This document shows, piece after piece, positions 54,911 through 63,650 of a DNA stretch of 64,000 nt. The stretch's first letter is position 1. Every line of letters starts with the position of its first letter. The position numbers were made by a program, and so were the translations under genes. The stretch is taken from the NCBI GenBank assembly GCA_025938935.1, contig JAPCWB010000001.1, positions 3,445,001 to 3,509,000 on the forward strand, written 5' to 3'. Origin of the DNA: Novosphingobium sp. MW5 (GTDB taxonomy: Bacteria; Pseudomonadota; Alphaproteobacteria; Sphingomonadales; Sphingomonadaceae). The notes below the pieces were generated by a model, which did not search any database, was not told where the DNA came from, and saw nothing but the letters and a program-made list of their open reading frames with translations.

Positions 54911-55990
54911 ATGACCGATGAGGCAGTGCGCTGGGGCATATTAGGGCCGGGTGGAATTTCCTCCGAATTCCTGCGCGGGGCTGAAAATTCCGCCACCGGA
55001 AAGGTCACCGCTATCGGCACCCGCAACGCGGGCCGGCCTGACCTTGCCGAGCGATTCCCCGGCCTGAAGATTCATCCGTCCTGCGAAGCCCTGCTCGCTG
55101 ATCCGGAGGTTGATGCGATCTACATTGCCACGCCCCACCCCTTCCACGCCGAATGGGCGATCAAGGCGGCCGAGGCCGGAAAGCATGTCCTCTGCGAAAA
55201 GCCGGCGGCGATGAACGCGGCCGAGGTTAAGGCCATGTTCGCAGCAGCGACCCGTGCGGGAACGTTCCCGGGCGAGGCCTTCATGTACCGCCTTCATCCC
55301 ATAACTGCATTTCTGCTGAAGCTGCTGAACGAGGGCAAGATTGGCGACCTGCGCCTGATCCGCTCTTCATTCGGCTTCGCCATCCCGGTGTTCCTGCCCG
55401 AGCACCGGCTGTTCAAGCCAGAGCTGGGCGGCGGCGCGATCCTCGACCTCGGGGGCTACCCGATGTCGATGGTCCGGCTGCTGGTCGGTCATGCCGAAGG
55501 CCGCGACGACCTGGAGCCGGTCGAAATCAGCGGCTATGCGCGCAATGGCCCGACCGGGGTGGAGGAAATCGCGGTTGCCACCACAACCTTTGCCAACGGC
55601 GTCATCGCCCAGATGTCGGTTTCGATTGCGCAGCATCAGGACAATTTCCTGCACCTGATGGGTAGCGCCGGCAGGCTGGAAGTGGACTCGTTCTGGTTCG
55701 GATCGGGCAGGCACGGCGGCACAACGCAGATCCGCTTCGTGCCCGCACACGGCGAGGCTGAGATGATCCCGTTCACCGATGAGCGCAATGTCTACAGCTT
55801 CCAGTTCGAAGCGGCGAACGCAGCCATCCGCGCCGGCAAGACCCGCTTCGCCTACCCCGGCATGACCGAGGCTGACAGCCTGGCCAACGCCCGCTCGCTG
55901 GATCGCTGGCTCGCATACAGCCACTTGGTTCCGCCAGCACTGCCGCAGCCATCCGCCCCTGAACATTTCAACCCGGTCCAGGCCCACTGA
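54911..55990 (+). CDS. Gfo/Idh/MocA family sugar oxidoreductase (first gene of glycoside island)
   Basis: About 359 residues from ATG 54911; an ATG at 54896 is in frame but lacks family support. The Rossmann motif is VRWGILGPGGISSEFLRG, followed by the family EKP motif CEKPAAMNAAE and GGGAILDLGGYPMSMVRLL. The C-terminal dimerisation/substrate domain is VEEIAVATTTFANGVIAQMSVS. In puerarin-degrading gut bacteria a Gfo/Idh/MocA enzyme oxidises the sugar of a C-glucoside at C3; the same step is proposed here from context. NAD(P)-dependent, cytoplasmic. Confidence 0.88.
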   Translation: MTDEAVRWGILGPGGISSEFLRGAENSATGKVTAIGTRNAGRPDLAERFPGLKIHPSCEALLADPEVDAIYIATPHPFHAEWAIKAAEAGKHVLCEKPAAMNAAEVKAMFAAATRAGTFPGEAFMYRLHPITAFLLKLLNEGKIGDLRLIRSSFGFAIPVFLPEHRLFKPELGGGAILDLGGYPMSMVRLLVGHAEGRDDLEPVEISGYARNGPTGVEEIAVATTTFANGVIAQMSVSIAQHQDNFLHLMGSAGRLEVDSFWFGSGRHGGTTQIRFVPAHGEAEMIPFTDERNVYSFQFEAANAAIRAGKTRFAYPGMTEADSLANARSLDRWLAYSHLVPPALPQPSAPEHFNPVQAH

Positions 55991-56000
55991 AAGACCAGAC

Positions 56001-56996
56001 ATGCCAAAGCACCCTCGACTTCCGATCATCGCCCTCGCCTTGCTGGCCTGTCCCGCCCATATTTCAGCGCAGGATGGCCCGCCGCTTGGCTCCAGCCCGG
56101 CAGAGCAGGCGGTGATCGCCAACGATCCGCCCTTCGTTGCCAAGCCGCTGACCCTCTCAGCGCTGCCCAAGGGCAAGGTCGCCCCCGTGCGCCTGTTCAA
56201 CGGGAAGAGCCTGAAGGGCTGGGATTCATGGCTGGGCTATGCCGACCCGCGCGATACCTATGGCAAGCCCACCGTGGGTCCGATCGGCCTCAACAGGAAC
56301 ACCGACGCCGTCTTCCGCGTCGTCTCCGTCGATGGCCGGCCGGCAATTTATTCGAGCGGCAAGATCTGGGGCGGGCTGATCACGAAGAAAAGCTACAGCA
56401 ACTACCACCTGCGACTGCAGTTCAAGTGGGGCGAGCATGCCTGGCTGCCGATCCCGCGTAACAATGGCGTGCTTTACCATTCGCACGGTGCCTATGGTGC
56501 CTTCTTCGGCACCTGGATGTCAGCAGTCGAGTTCGAGATCGTGCCTAAGTCGGTGGGCATGCTGCTGGGCGTCGGCGATCCCAAGGGCACGCATTCGTTC
56601 ATGACCGTCGACTGGCGCGTGGGCGCCAATGCCGAGGTGGGTCGCGACAACTCGATCCCTTACCCCTTCCGCCGCTACATGCATGGCGGCAGGCTCTCGC
56701 CCGTTCAGGTGCCGGCTTTCAACGTCGACGCCGGTGTCGATGCCGAAAAGCCGCTGGGTGAATGGAACACGCTCGAGATTTATGCCGTGGGCGACAAGTC
56801 TATCCACGTAGTGAACGGCGTGCCGGTGATGGCGGCAAGCGGCTTCACCACCACCAATGACAAGGGCGCGAAGATCCCGCTGACCGGCGGCCGCATCCAG
56901 CTGCAGTCCGAGGGCGCCGAGGCCTATTTCCGTGATATCACCATCCAGCCGATCACCCGGCTGCCCAAGATCATTCCCGTTGGAGGCAAAAAGTGA
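56001..56996 (+). CDS. DUF1080 (3-keto-disaccharide hydrolase type) secreted protein
   Basis: A 331-residue protein with signal peptide (ISA|QDG) and a concanavalin-like DUF1080 domain: PVRLFNGKSLKGWDSWLGYADPR, YSSGKIWGGLITKKSYSNYHLRLQFKWGE, NNGVLYHSHGAYGAFFGTWMSAVEFEIVP and GGRIQLQSEGAEAYFRDITIQPI. Members hydrolyse or eliminate 3-oxo-glycosides made by C3 dehydrogenases. It lies 10 bp after the dehydrogenase, fitting that pathway. The periplasmic location suggests O-glycosides oxidised before uptake, or recycling of 3-keto products. Confidence 0.88.
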   Translation: MPKHPRLPIIALALLACPAHISAQDGPPLGSSPAEQAVIANDPPFVAKPLTLSALPKGKVAPVRLFNGKSLKGWDSWLGYADPRDTYGKPTVGPIGLNRNTDAVFRVVSVDGRPAIYSSGKIWGGLITKKSYSNYHLRLQFKWGEHAWLPIPRNNGVLYHSHGAYGAFFGTWMSAVEFEIVPKSVGMLLGVGDPKGTHSFMTVDWRVGANAEVGRDNSIPYPFRRYMHGGRLSPVQVPAFNVDAGVDAEKPLGEWNTLEIYAVGDKSIHVVNGVPVMAASGFTTTNDKGAKIPLTGGRIQLQSEGAEAYFRDITIQPITRLPKIIPVGGKK

Positions 56997-57821
56997 CCGA
57001 ACATGCGCTTGGCCGGCAAGGCGATGAATACATCCTCTCGCCCGAGCAGATCGAACAGTTTCACCGCGACGGCTACGTCACGCTGCGCGACGTGGTGACC
57101 GAGGAAGAACTGGCCCCGCTCGAAGCAGAATTCGAACGCTTCATCCGCGGCGAAGTGCCCGGCATGGGCCGTGACTTCTGCGACATGTCGGGGCCTTACG
57201 ATCGCAAGTTCGAGGATTTCAGCCTGGTCAATGCGGTGCTGCCGCGCAAGTACCAGCCGCACATTCAGGGCAACATCTACGAACGCCGCGCCGCCTCGAT
57301 CTCGCGCCAGTTGATCGGGGAGAGCGCCACGCTCGACTATGACCAGTTCCTCGCCAAGCGCCCGGCCAAGCCCGACGCGGTGTTCACCTGGCACCAGGAC
57401 CTCGGCTACTGGCCGACCGGCACGCCCGAGCCGCTCACCGCCACCTGCAGCCTCGCGCTCGACGATGCCGACAGCGAGAACGGCTGCCTGAAGGTGGTTC
57501 CTCGGATCACAGAAGAAGGGCCTGCGCCCGCACCGCCCGCTGATGGGCGAGGACCGCGAGAACTCGCACATCCTCAGCGTCGAGCTGACAGCGGACGATC
57601 CGGTCGTCGAACTGCCGCTGAAGCGCGGTGACATTACCGTGCATGATGAGATGATCATCCACGGATCGGGCGGCAACCGCTCGGCAGACCGCTGGCGGCG
57701 CACCTATATCGCAGCCTTCCGCAGCAAGGCCTGCGTGGACTTCGAACGGAGCATCGGTTTTACCCATTCGCATAACGATACGATCAACTGGGAGACGCAT
57801 CTCGGCGCTCTCACGGCCTGA
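56993..57821 (+). pseudogene. Phytanoyl-CoA dioxygenase family protein, single-base frameshift
   Basis: Starts at GTG 56993, overlapping the DUF1080 stop (GTGA). Fe(II)/2-oxoglutarate oxygenase of the PhyH family: QFHRDGYVTLRDVVTEEEL, metal ligands FTWHQDLGYW (His 134, Asp 136) and distal His in DEMIIHGSGGNRSADRWRRTYI. The frame breaks near 57500-57505: one extra base must be dropped so that ENGCLKVVPGSQKKGLRPHRPLMGED reads on. The corrected length is about 275. It probably hydroxylates the sugar or aglycone in the pathway. The break could be a sequence error. Confidence 0.78.
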
Positions 57822-57834
57822 GGAGGGCGAGCAG

Positions 57835-58698
57835 ATCAGCATCGAACTTGCATCCGACGGCTACCGGCTGGTCGTGGCACCGGAGCGCGGGGGCTCGATC
57901 CTCGCGTTCGATTGGCGGGGCCAGCCTTTGCTTCGCGCATCATCCGGGGCCGGCATCCTTGACGTCGCCAGCTTCCCGCTGGTGCCGTTTTCAAACCGGA
58001 TTGCGGACGGGCGCTTCACATGGGGGGAGCGTAACTTAGCGCTCGAGCCGAATTTCCCCGAGGTCGATCCGCGCAATCTGATCCACGGGTTCGGCTGGCT
58101 ATCCGAATGGCAAATGCTGAACTCTGGCGAACGGGAACTGCACCTCGAACATCTGTATTCGGCAGGCGAGTGGCCTTGGTCCTACGGGGCCGAACTCGTC
58201 TACGCCCTCGATGAGGAGGGCCTCTCCGCTCGGCTTTCGCTGACAAACCTGTCCGATAAACCCATGCCGGCAGGGCTGGGTTTCCATCCCTATTTCCCGC
58301 AAACCGGATCGACACGCTACCTTGGACTCCACTGGGGAGAGTGGCGTAGCGATGCCAGCGCGATGCCAATCGAACTGGACTTGCGAGAGAGCCCGACGGA
58401 CTGGTGGCACGGGGCCGCTGTGGCAACCCGCGCAGTGGACACGGTTTACACGGGACGCGAAGGCGGTCTGGAGATTCTCTGGCCCGAAAGGGACCTCGCG
58501 CTACGGATCAGCCTTTCGGACAACCTGTCAGCAACATGCGTCTACGTGCCGCAGAACCTGGGCTGGTTCTGCGTCGAACCCGTCAGTCACATGACCGATG
58601 CAATCAACCGGCCTGATGCGCCGGACCAGATGGCCAGCCTCCCGCCCGGAGAGACGATGGTCGTGGAAATGCGGCTACAGGCTTTTGCCTTGGCGTGA
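57835..58698 (+). CDS. Aldose 1-epimerase-like protein
   Basis: The full N-terminus (ISIELASDGYRLVVAPERGGSILAF) begins at an ATC at 57835, 7 nt after a strong ribosome site AGGAGGG; the next usual start is GTG 57874, which would cut the first strand. The galactose-mutarotase fold follows: FPLVPFSNRIADGRFTWG, HGFGWLSEWQ (catalytic His), GLGFHPYFPQTG and VEPVSHMTDAIN. It interconverts sugar anomers or binds a modified sugar; in the island it should act on a C3-oxidised or released sugar. It ends 24 bp into the convergent FMN oxidase gene. Confidence 0.85.
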   Translation: MSIELASDGYRLVVAPERGGSILAFDWRGQPLLRASSGAGILDVASFPLVPFSNRIADGRFTWGERNLALEPNFPEVDPRNLIHGFGWLSEWQMLNSGERELHLEHLYSAGEWPWSYGAELVYALDEEGLSARLSLTNLSDKPMPAGLGFHPYFPQTGSTRYLGLHWGEWRSDASAMPIELDLRESPTDWWHGAAVATRAVDTVYTGREGGLEILWPERDLALRISLSDNLSATCVYVPQNLGWFCVEPVSHMTDAINRPDAPDQMASLPPGETMVVEMRLQAFALA

Positions 58699-59772
58699 AT
58701 CGCTCCGTAAGCCGAGCACAGAGGCATCAATGTCTGCCACGCATGCTGCGCCAGTGATTGCCATGACCTCGGCGAGTTCGGCCTGAAGAATTTGCAGTAC
58801 GCGCTGAACCCCTGCCGCACCGCCTGCCGCGAGGCCCCAAAGCGTCGGACGGCCGATCAAGACACTCTTCGCCCCCAGCGCTAGCGCCCGCAGCACATCG
58901 GCGCCGGTCCGGATGCCGCTGTCGGCATAGACCTCGATCTCATTGCCCACTGCCTCGACAATCGCGGGGAGCGCGTGGGCCACCGGCTGCGACGAGCGGA
59001 GGCCCTGCCCGGCGTGGTTCGATACGATTATCGCGTCAGCGCCGTGGTCGCGCGCCATCACCGCGTCGTCGGGACGGATAATTCCCTTGAGCACGAGCGG
59101 CAGGCGCGACAAGCCCTTCAGCCACTCCAGATCCTTCCAGGTGATCGCTGGATCGGGCCAGGTCGCGCCCATCGGTTTGTCGCGGTAGTCGCGGATGGTG
59201 TACATGGCGTGTTCGCCGTCGGACCAGGGTTCGAGCAACGAAAGCCACGCCTCGCGCATCGGACGTGGGAATGCTGGCATGACCGGCAGGTCAACCGTCA
59301 GACACAGCGCTGCCGCGCCTGATGCCATCGCGCGGGCGACAATGTCGCGCACCACTTCGCGGTCGCGCACCCAGTAGAGCTGCTGCCAGTACAGGCCGTT
59401 CGCAGCCGGTCCGACGAGCTCGGGCGGACGTGAGCCCATCATGCTCAGCGTCGAGATCGTTCCCGCAGCGCTCGCCCCCCGCGCCGTGGCAACCTCACCT
59501 TCGGGATGGACGAAGGTCGAACCGACGAAGGGTGCGGTCATGATGGGCATTGAGATGCGCTGGCCGAGAAGCGTCACCGAGGTGTCGACGCGGCTAACAT
59601 CGACCAGCGCGCGCGGGCGCAGATGCAGTTCGCGCCACGCGGCAATGTCATCCTCGAGCGTCCGCTCCATGCCTTCGTTGTTTACGAAGCTGCGGTAGGC
59701 CTGCGGCATGGTGGGTTCTGCAGCGGCGCGAACCTCATCAATATCCCAAAGATCGTCTGGGTTGGCCGTCAA
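58675..59772 (-). CDS. FMN-dependent alpha-hydroxy-acid oxidase family protein
   Basis: About 365 residues from TTG 59772, which follows a good ribosome site (CAGGAG, 7 nt). Family blocks are DLWDIDEVRAAAEPTMPQAYRSFVNNEGMERTLEDD, ISMPIMTAPFVGSTFVHPEGEVATARGA, MGSRPPELVGPAANGLYWQQLYW, LPLVLKGIIRPDDAVMARDHGADAIIVSNHAGQGL and ADSGIRTGADVLRALALGAKSVLIGRP. The VSNHAGQG stretch carries the catalytic His; FMN lies in the TIM barrel. Usual substrates are L-lactate, glycolate or mandelate. In the island it may oxidise a sugar-derived 2-hydroxy acid. Confidence 0.9.
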   Translation of the reverse strand: MTANPDDLWDIDEVRAAAEPTMPQAYRSFVNNEGMERTLEDDIAAWRELHLRPRALVDVSRVDTSVTLLGQRISMPIMTAPFVGSTFVHPEGEVATARGASAAGTISTLSMMGSRPPELVGPAANGLYWQQLYWVRDREVVRDIVARAMASGAAALCLTVDLPVMPAFPRPMREAWLSLLEPWSDGEHAMYTIRDYRDKPMGATWPDPAITWKDLEWLKGLSRLPLVLKGIIRPDDAVMARDHGADAIIVSNHAGQGLRSSQPVAHALPAIVEAVGNEIEVYADSGIRTGADVLRALALGAKSVLIGRPTLWGLAAGGAAGVQRVLQILQAELAEVMAITGAACVADIDASVLGLRSDSRQGKSL

Positions 59773-59785
59773 GGCAGTGCTCCTG

Positions 59786-60190
59786 TCAGGCGATGCAGAT
59801 CGTCGCGAAGCGCTCGGCATGCATCGGGAAGATGTGGACGTCTGGCGGGAAGTAGGAATAGCGGATGCGCGCCACCACCTCGACCTTGTGGACGCCCGGC
59901 TCAAGCCCGCCGGGCTTGTCCACGAGGATTTCTCCCCATTCGGTCAGGCCCCAGCGCGCCTCGGTCTCTTCGCGCATTTCGGCCATAGTGTAGACCTCGT
60001 CGCGAATGCCGAAGCGGTTGATCTCGTGATCGTAGTATTCACCGTCGACCGTCACGTCGAACCCGTCGAGCTGCGACAGCCGGGTGCCATGATAGTTCGG
60101 AATGCGGATGCGGATGGCAAAGCCTTCGCGTGCACCGACGGGACCGAAGTTGCGGAAGCCGGTGCTCTGGATCAGTTGATGTTCAAGCAT
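59786..60190 (-). CDS. DUF6379 protein, candidate C-glycoside deglycosidase beta subunit
   Basis: A 134-residue protein from ATG 60190 (MLEHQLIQSTGFRNFGPVG). Residues GFAIRIRIPNYHGTRLSQLDGFDVTVDGEYYD and KPGGLEPGVHKVEVVARIRYSYFPPDVHIFP match DUF6379, which includes the small beta subunit of bacterial C-deglycosidases (DgpB/DfgB/CarB type). The start overlaps the end of the next gene (60183) by 8 bp, as expected for a two-subunit enzyme. Function is inferred from family and pairing. Confidence 0.82.
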   Translation of the reverse strand: MLEHQLIQSTGFRNFGPVGAREGFAIRIRIPNYHGTRLSQLDGFDVTVDGEYYDHEINRFGIRDEVYTMAEMREETEARWGLTEWGEILVDKPGGLEPGVHKVEVVARIRYSYFPPDVHIFPMHAERFATICIA

Positions 60191-61100
60191 TGGCCGTCTC
60201 CATCTGGCGGGCATCGTATTCGGCTTCGAGCTTACGAAGCAGCACGTGCTGGCGGCGGACCTGGTCGATCGAACGCCAGGGCGCGCGCCATCCTTCATAT
60301 TCGCTCGACAGATAACCCGAATAACCGGACTGCTTGATCGCTGCGATTACCGGCTCCCACGGGATGTTCTGGTCGACCAGGTTCTCGTCGATGTCATGGA
60401 ACTTTGCCTGGATGAAGACGACGTACTGCGCGACATCGAGGAAGTGTTCCGGCGGGGTCTTGATCCCGTTCAGGAACTCCATGTGCTTGCGCGCCTCGTC
60501 GTTGATCTGATGTGAACCCCAGTGTGTGAGCGGGCGGTCCTGAAAGATGCCGGTGTCGATCATCAGCCCGAAGTTCTTGGTGCCGGTGCGCTCGATAAGG
60601 TTGATGTAGCCATCGACAACCTCGTGCTTGATCGGCGTGGGAGAATGGATTTCCGGGCAGATCACGATGTCCAGCTTATGGGCCAGATCGAGGTTGCGCT
60701 CGACATAGGCCTCCCAGTTCGTCTCCGGGATCAGGTCGTGCGAAAGCACGCCGAACTTGGGCCGCAGGAATTTGAAGCCCAGCTGGTGGGCGAGGCGCAG
60801 ATCGCGCTCCAGTTCAGCAGCGCCTTCCTCGACCGTCAGGTAATGATTCAGCGTCAGCCGCATGTCGACCCAGGAACACATGTTGGTCGGCTCAAGCTTG
60901 TAGCGGTCCAGCAGGCCGAACCAGCGGTCGAGGAACTCACTGCTGGGGTTGGGATAGCCTTCGATCTGCCCCTCGCCGAGGATCTCGATCCCGGTCGCTC
61001 CGGTGTCAGCAATGTGATCGAACGCGTCCTCCAGCGTCATCACCGAGCCATAGTCGTCAACGTAGCTGTACGTGGAGACGCCGTATTTGAATGCACCCAT
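60183..61100 (-). CDS. Sugar isomerase-like TIM barrel, candidate C-glycoside deglycosidase alpha subunit
   Basis: A 305-residue protein from ATG 61100 (MGAFKYGVSTYSYVDDYG). Xylose-isomerase-like barrel with metal ligands PEIHSP (Glu 150), LMIDTG (Asp 182), KFHDID (His 235) and SSEYEG (Glu 267). In known C-deglycosidases such a manganese-binding subunit pairs with DUF6379 and breaks the C-C bond of a 3-oxo-glucoside by beta-elimination. Adjacent DUF6379 and dehydrogenase genes support that role here. The substrate is unknown and could also be an O-linked 3-ketosugar. Confidence 0.82.
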   Translation of the reverse strand: MGAFKYGVSTYSYVDDYGSVMTLEDAFDHIADTGATGIEILGEGQIEGYPNPSSEFLDRWFGLLDRYKLEPTNMCSWVDMRLTLNHYLTVEEGAAELERDLRLAHQLGFKFLRPKFGVLSHDLIPETNWEAYVERNLDLAHKLDIVICPEIHSPTPIKHEVVDGYINLIERTGTKNFGLMIDTGIFQDRPLTHWGSHQINDEARKHMEFLNGIKTPPEHFLDVAQYVVFIQAKFHDIDENLVDQNIPWEPVIAAIKQSGYSGYLSSEYEGWRAPWRSIDQVRRQHVLLRKLEAEYDARQMETANA

Positions 61101-61220
61101 TCCGATTAACCCTTTAACCCGCGCTGCCCGCATCGATCATAACGTTGACCCGCCGCGATAAAAATCCGGAAGACGGGCGACGGGTTATGCGCTCGCAACG
61201 CCCGTCGCTCCGCCCTCAAC

Positions 61221-63551
61221 CTAGAAGTTATAGCCCAGCCTGACCCCGATCGTACGCATCGAGTTGAACCCTACCCGCTGCGTGAACGACAAGGTGTTCC
61301 GGTTGACACTGTCGCCCGGCTCGGCGTCGATCGCGATGGGCCGGAAGCTGTTGGTGCAGTTCTGGCAGAACAGCGCCGCCGACCAGCTTTCGCCCTTCAC
61401 ACCGATGCGCAGGTCGAGCGTATCCCAGGCCGGGATCGTATTGCCCGGAGCAAAGCCGGTGTAGAACTTGTCGCGGTGATTATAGACCACTGACAGGATG
61501 CCCTTCAGGCTCCCGCCGAGGCTGGGTTCGTAATCGGCCGAGACACTGGACGCGAACTTGCTTGAAAGCAGCAGGGGAAGTCCGCTGGCATTGAATGTTC
61601 CGTCCACCGCGCAGCTTGCCGTGGCCTGGGTCGGATAGCACGGTGCACCCGGATAGGTGTCGTACTTCGCGTCGGTGTAGTTGGCCGCGACCGAGAAGCG
61701 CAGGTCATCCGAGGCGCGGTACTGAAGTGAAAGATCGACGCCCTTGGTGGTTGCTTTGCCGGCGTTGCCAAGCAGCACAGCGCGAACGCCGGAGTCGAAG
61801 GCCGAAACCTGCAGGTTGTCGAACTTGGTGTAGAAAGCTGCAATACTGAGGTTGAGTCGGCGATCCATCATGCTGGACTTCAGGCCGATCTCGCCGCCCT
61901 TGGAGATTTCGGGATCGACAGCGAGCGAAGTGCGCCCCGGCGCGGCGGTGGAGGAGAAGCCCGGTCCCTTGTATCCATGGCCGTAGAAGCCGTAGATCAG
62001 CAGGTCGGGAGTCGCCTGGTAGTCGAGCCCGAGTTTCCAGCTGAAATTGGTGTTCTTCTTGTTTTCGACAATGCGGCTGTTCGGCACGCCGAGGGTCACG
62101 AAATAGTTCCGGACGTTCTCGGTGTTGTCCATGGAGACGTCGTCTCCGGTCACGCGCCCGCCTGCCGTCAGCTTGAGCTGCTCGGTCAGCTTGTAGCTGA
62201 ACTGGGCAAATCCGGCGATGCTTTTGACGTCGTAAATGTAGTGGGCGTCCGAACCGATGAAGAGGGCGTTGCTGCGGGGACAAGCGGCGGGCGGCGCACC
62301 GAGCACAGTCGCACCGACGCAGAACGGAAAGTTTGGCAGCAGGAAGCCCGGGAAGCCGTTGTTGCCACCGCGTCCCTCGTTATCGTCCAGGTGCGACTTG
62401 AAGTAGTAGAAGCCCATCTGGCCGGACAGCGGCCCATCGTCTGGCAAGGCCAGGCGCAATTCGTTCGAGTACTGGTTGTACTTGGAATTGTTGAAGTTGA
62501 AGTCGAAGTAGTTGACGGGAACAGGATCGGAATCGAACTGGAAGTTCAGCTTGTAGGTCTTCCACGCGAAGATATTGGAAAGCTCCATCCCGTTATCGAA
62601 CTGGTAGGCAACCTTCGCCTGCAGACCGCCGCTGTCGCGGTCACGGAAGCTGGTCGAATTCGCGGCCACCAGCAGGTTGTTGTCAGCCGGAACAATGCCA
62701 AGTGAGGCAAGCGTCGCGGTGTACTGGCTGTTGGAGCCGAGCGAACGCACCGGGGCGTCGAACTCGCCCGCCGTGCCCTGCGAGCGGAAGAATTCTCCGC
62801 CGATGTTGATCGAAAGCGCTTCGGTGGGCTCGAAGCGCAGCTTGACCCTGACGCCGATCTGCTCAAGCCCGCGATCATCGCGGCCGGTTACGGTGCCGAG
62901 CTGGCGAACAAGCGGATCCTGGTTCGAATAGAGCCCGGCAATGCGCAGCGCCGCCTTGTCTCCGAGCGGCGCGTTGATCGCACCGGTCATGCGGATGCCG
63001 AGCCCGTCGGTGCCGGGCCGCCAGCGGCTGGTACCTTCAGCTTCGACGAAGCCGCCGAATTCTCCCAGCTTGGGGCTGGCGGTGGTGATGTTGATCAGGC
63101 CGGCCGAAGCGTTCTTGCCAAACAACAGACCCTGCGGTCCGTTGAGGACTTCAACCCGCTCAAGATCGAAGAAGCCGTTGCCGCTGAGATGGTGGCTGCC
63201 GATGACCACTTCATCGACTGCCTGCGAGACGCTCTTTTCCACCGAGCCAAAGAACGATGCGGTGCCAACACCGCGCACCGAGAAGTTGTCGGATTCGGTC
63301 GATTGCAGGCTGGGCGTCAGCTTGGTGAGCTCGTGCAGTCCAGCGACGCCGCGGTCCGAAAGGGTTTCTGCGCTCACCACGGTCACGTTGAGCGGCACTG
63401 TCATTACGTTTTCTGCCCGGCGCTGCGCGGTGACGATAATGGCACCGTCGTCTGCGACATCATCATCGCCCGGCGTGCTTTGCGCCATTGCGGGGCTCGC
63501 GCTCAGCACGGTGCCCAGCATCAAACTTACGACATAAGGATTGAAACGCAT
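61221..63551 (-). CDS. TonB-dependent outer membrane receptor
   Basis: About 776 residues from ATG 63551 (MRFNPYVVSLML), preceded by GGGAGGGAGAAGAAGA. Signal peptide (AMA|QST), TonB-box-like region GAIIVTAQRRAENV, plug domain VPLNVTVVSAETLSDRGVAGLHELTKLTPSLQ...GPQGLLFGKNASAGLINI, and a 22-strand barrel ending GYNF. It imports a scarce substrate through the outer membrane with energy from TonB. Shared operator sites and orientation tie it to the glycoside island, so a glycoside is the likely cargo. Confidence 0.92.
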   Translation of the reverse strand: MRFNPYVVSLMLGTVLSASPAMAQSTPGDDDVADDGAIIVTAQRRAENVMTVPLNVTVVSAETLSDRGVAGLHELTKLTPSLQSTESDNFSVRGVGTASFFGSVEKSVSQAVDEVVIGSHHLSGNGFFDLERVEVLNGPQGLLFGKNASAGLINITTASPKLGEFGGFVEAEGTSRWRPGTDGLGIRMTGAINAPLGDKAALRIAGLYSNQDPLVRQLGTVTGRDDRGLEQIGVRVKLRFEPTEALSINIGGEFFRSQGTAGEFDAPVRSLGSNSQYTATLASLGIVPADNNLLVAANSTSFRDRDSGGLQAKVAYQFDNGMELSNIFAWKTYKLNFQFDSDPVPVNYFDFNFNNSKYNQYSNELRLALPDDGPLSGQMGFYYFKSHLDDNEGRGGNNGFPGFLLPNFPFCVGATVLGAPPAACPRSNALFIGSDAHYIYDVKSIAGFAQFSYKLTEQLKLTAGGRVTGDDVSMDNTENVRNYFVTLGVPNSRIVENKKNTNFSWKLGLDYQATPDLLIYGFYGHGYKGPGFSSTAAPGRTSLAVDPEISKGGEIGLKSSMMDRRLNLSIAAFYTKFDNLQVSAFDSGVRAVLLGNAGKATTKGVDLSLQYRASDDLRFSVAANYTDAKYDTYPGAPCYPTQATASCAVDGTFNASGLPLLLSSKFASSVSADYEPSLGGSLKGILSVVYNHRDKFYTGFAPGNTIPAWDTLDLRIGVKGESWSAALFCQNCTNSFRPIAIDAEPGDSVNRNTLSFTQRVGFNSMRTIGVRLGYNF

Positions 63552-63617
63552 TCTTCTTCTCCCTCCCATTTTTGACAACGGCAACAACCCAAATTCGGCC
63601 CGTGCCGCGGCCCTATC

Positions 63618-63650
63618 TGATCGCTGATCAGTTAATTTGATCGCCGATTA
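63618..63650. promoter_or_regulatory. Two palindromic operator copies upstream of the TonB receptor
   Basis: TGATCGCTGATCA (63618-63630) and TGATCGCCGATTA (63638-63650) are 20 bp apart (centre to centre), two helical turns, and lie 67-99 bases upstream of the receptor start at 63551. Both match the consensus TRATCGNYGATYA shared with 54876-54888. Confidence 0.65.
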
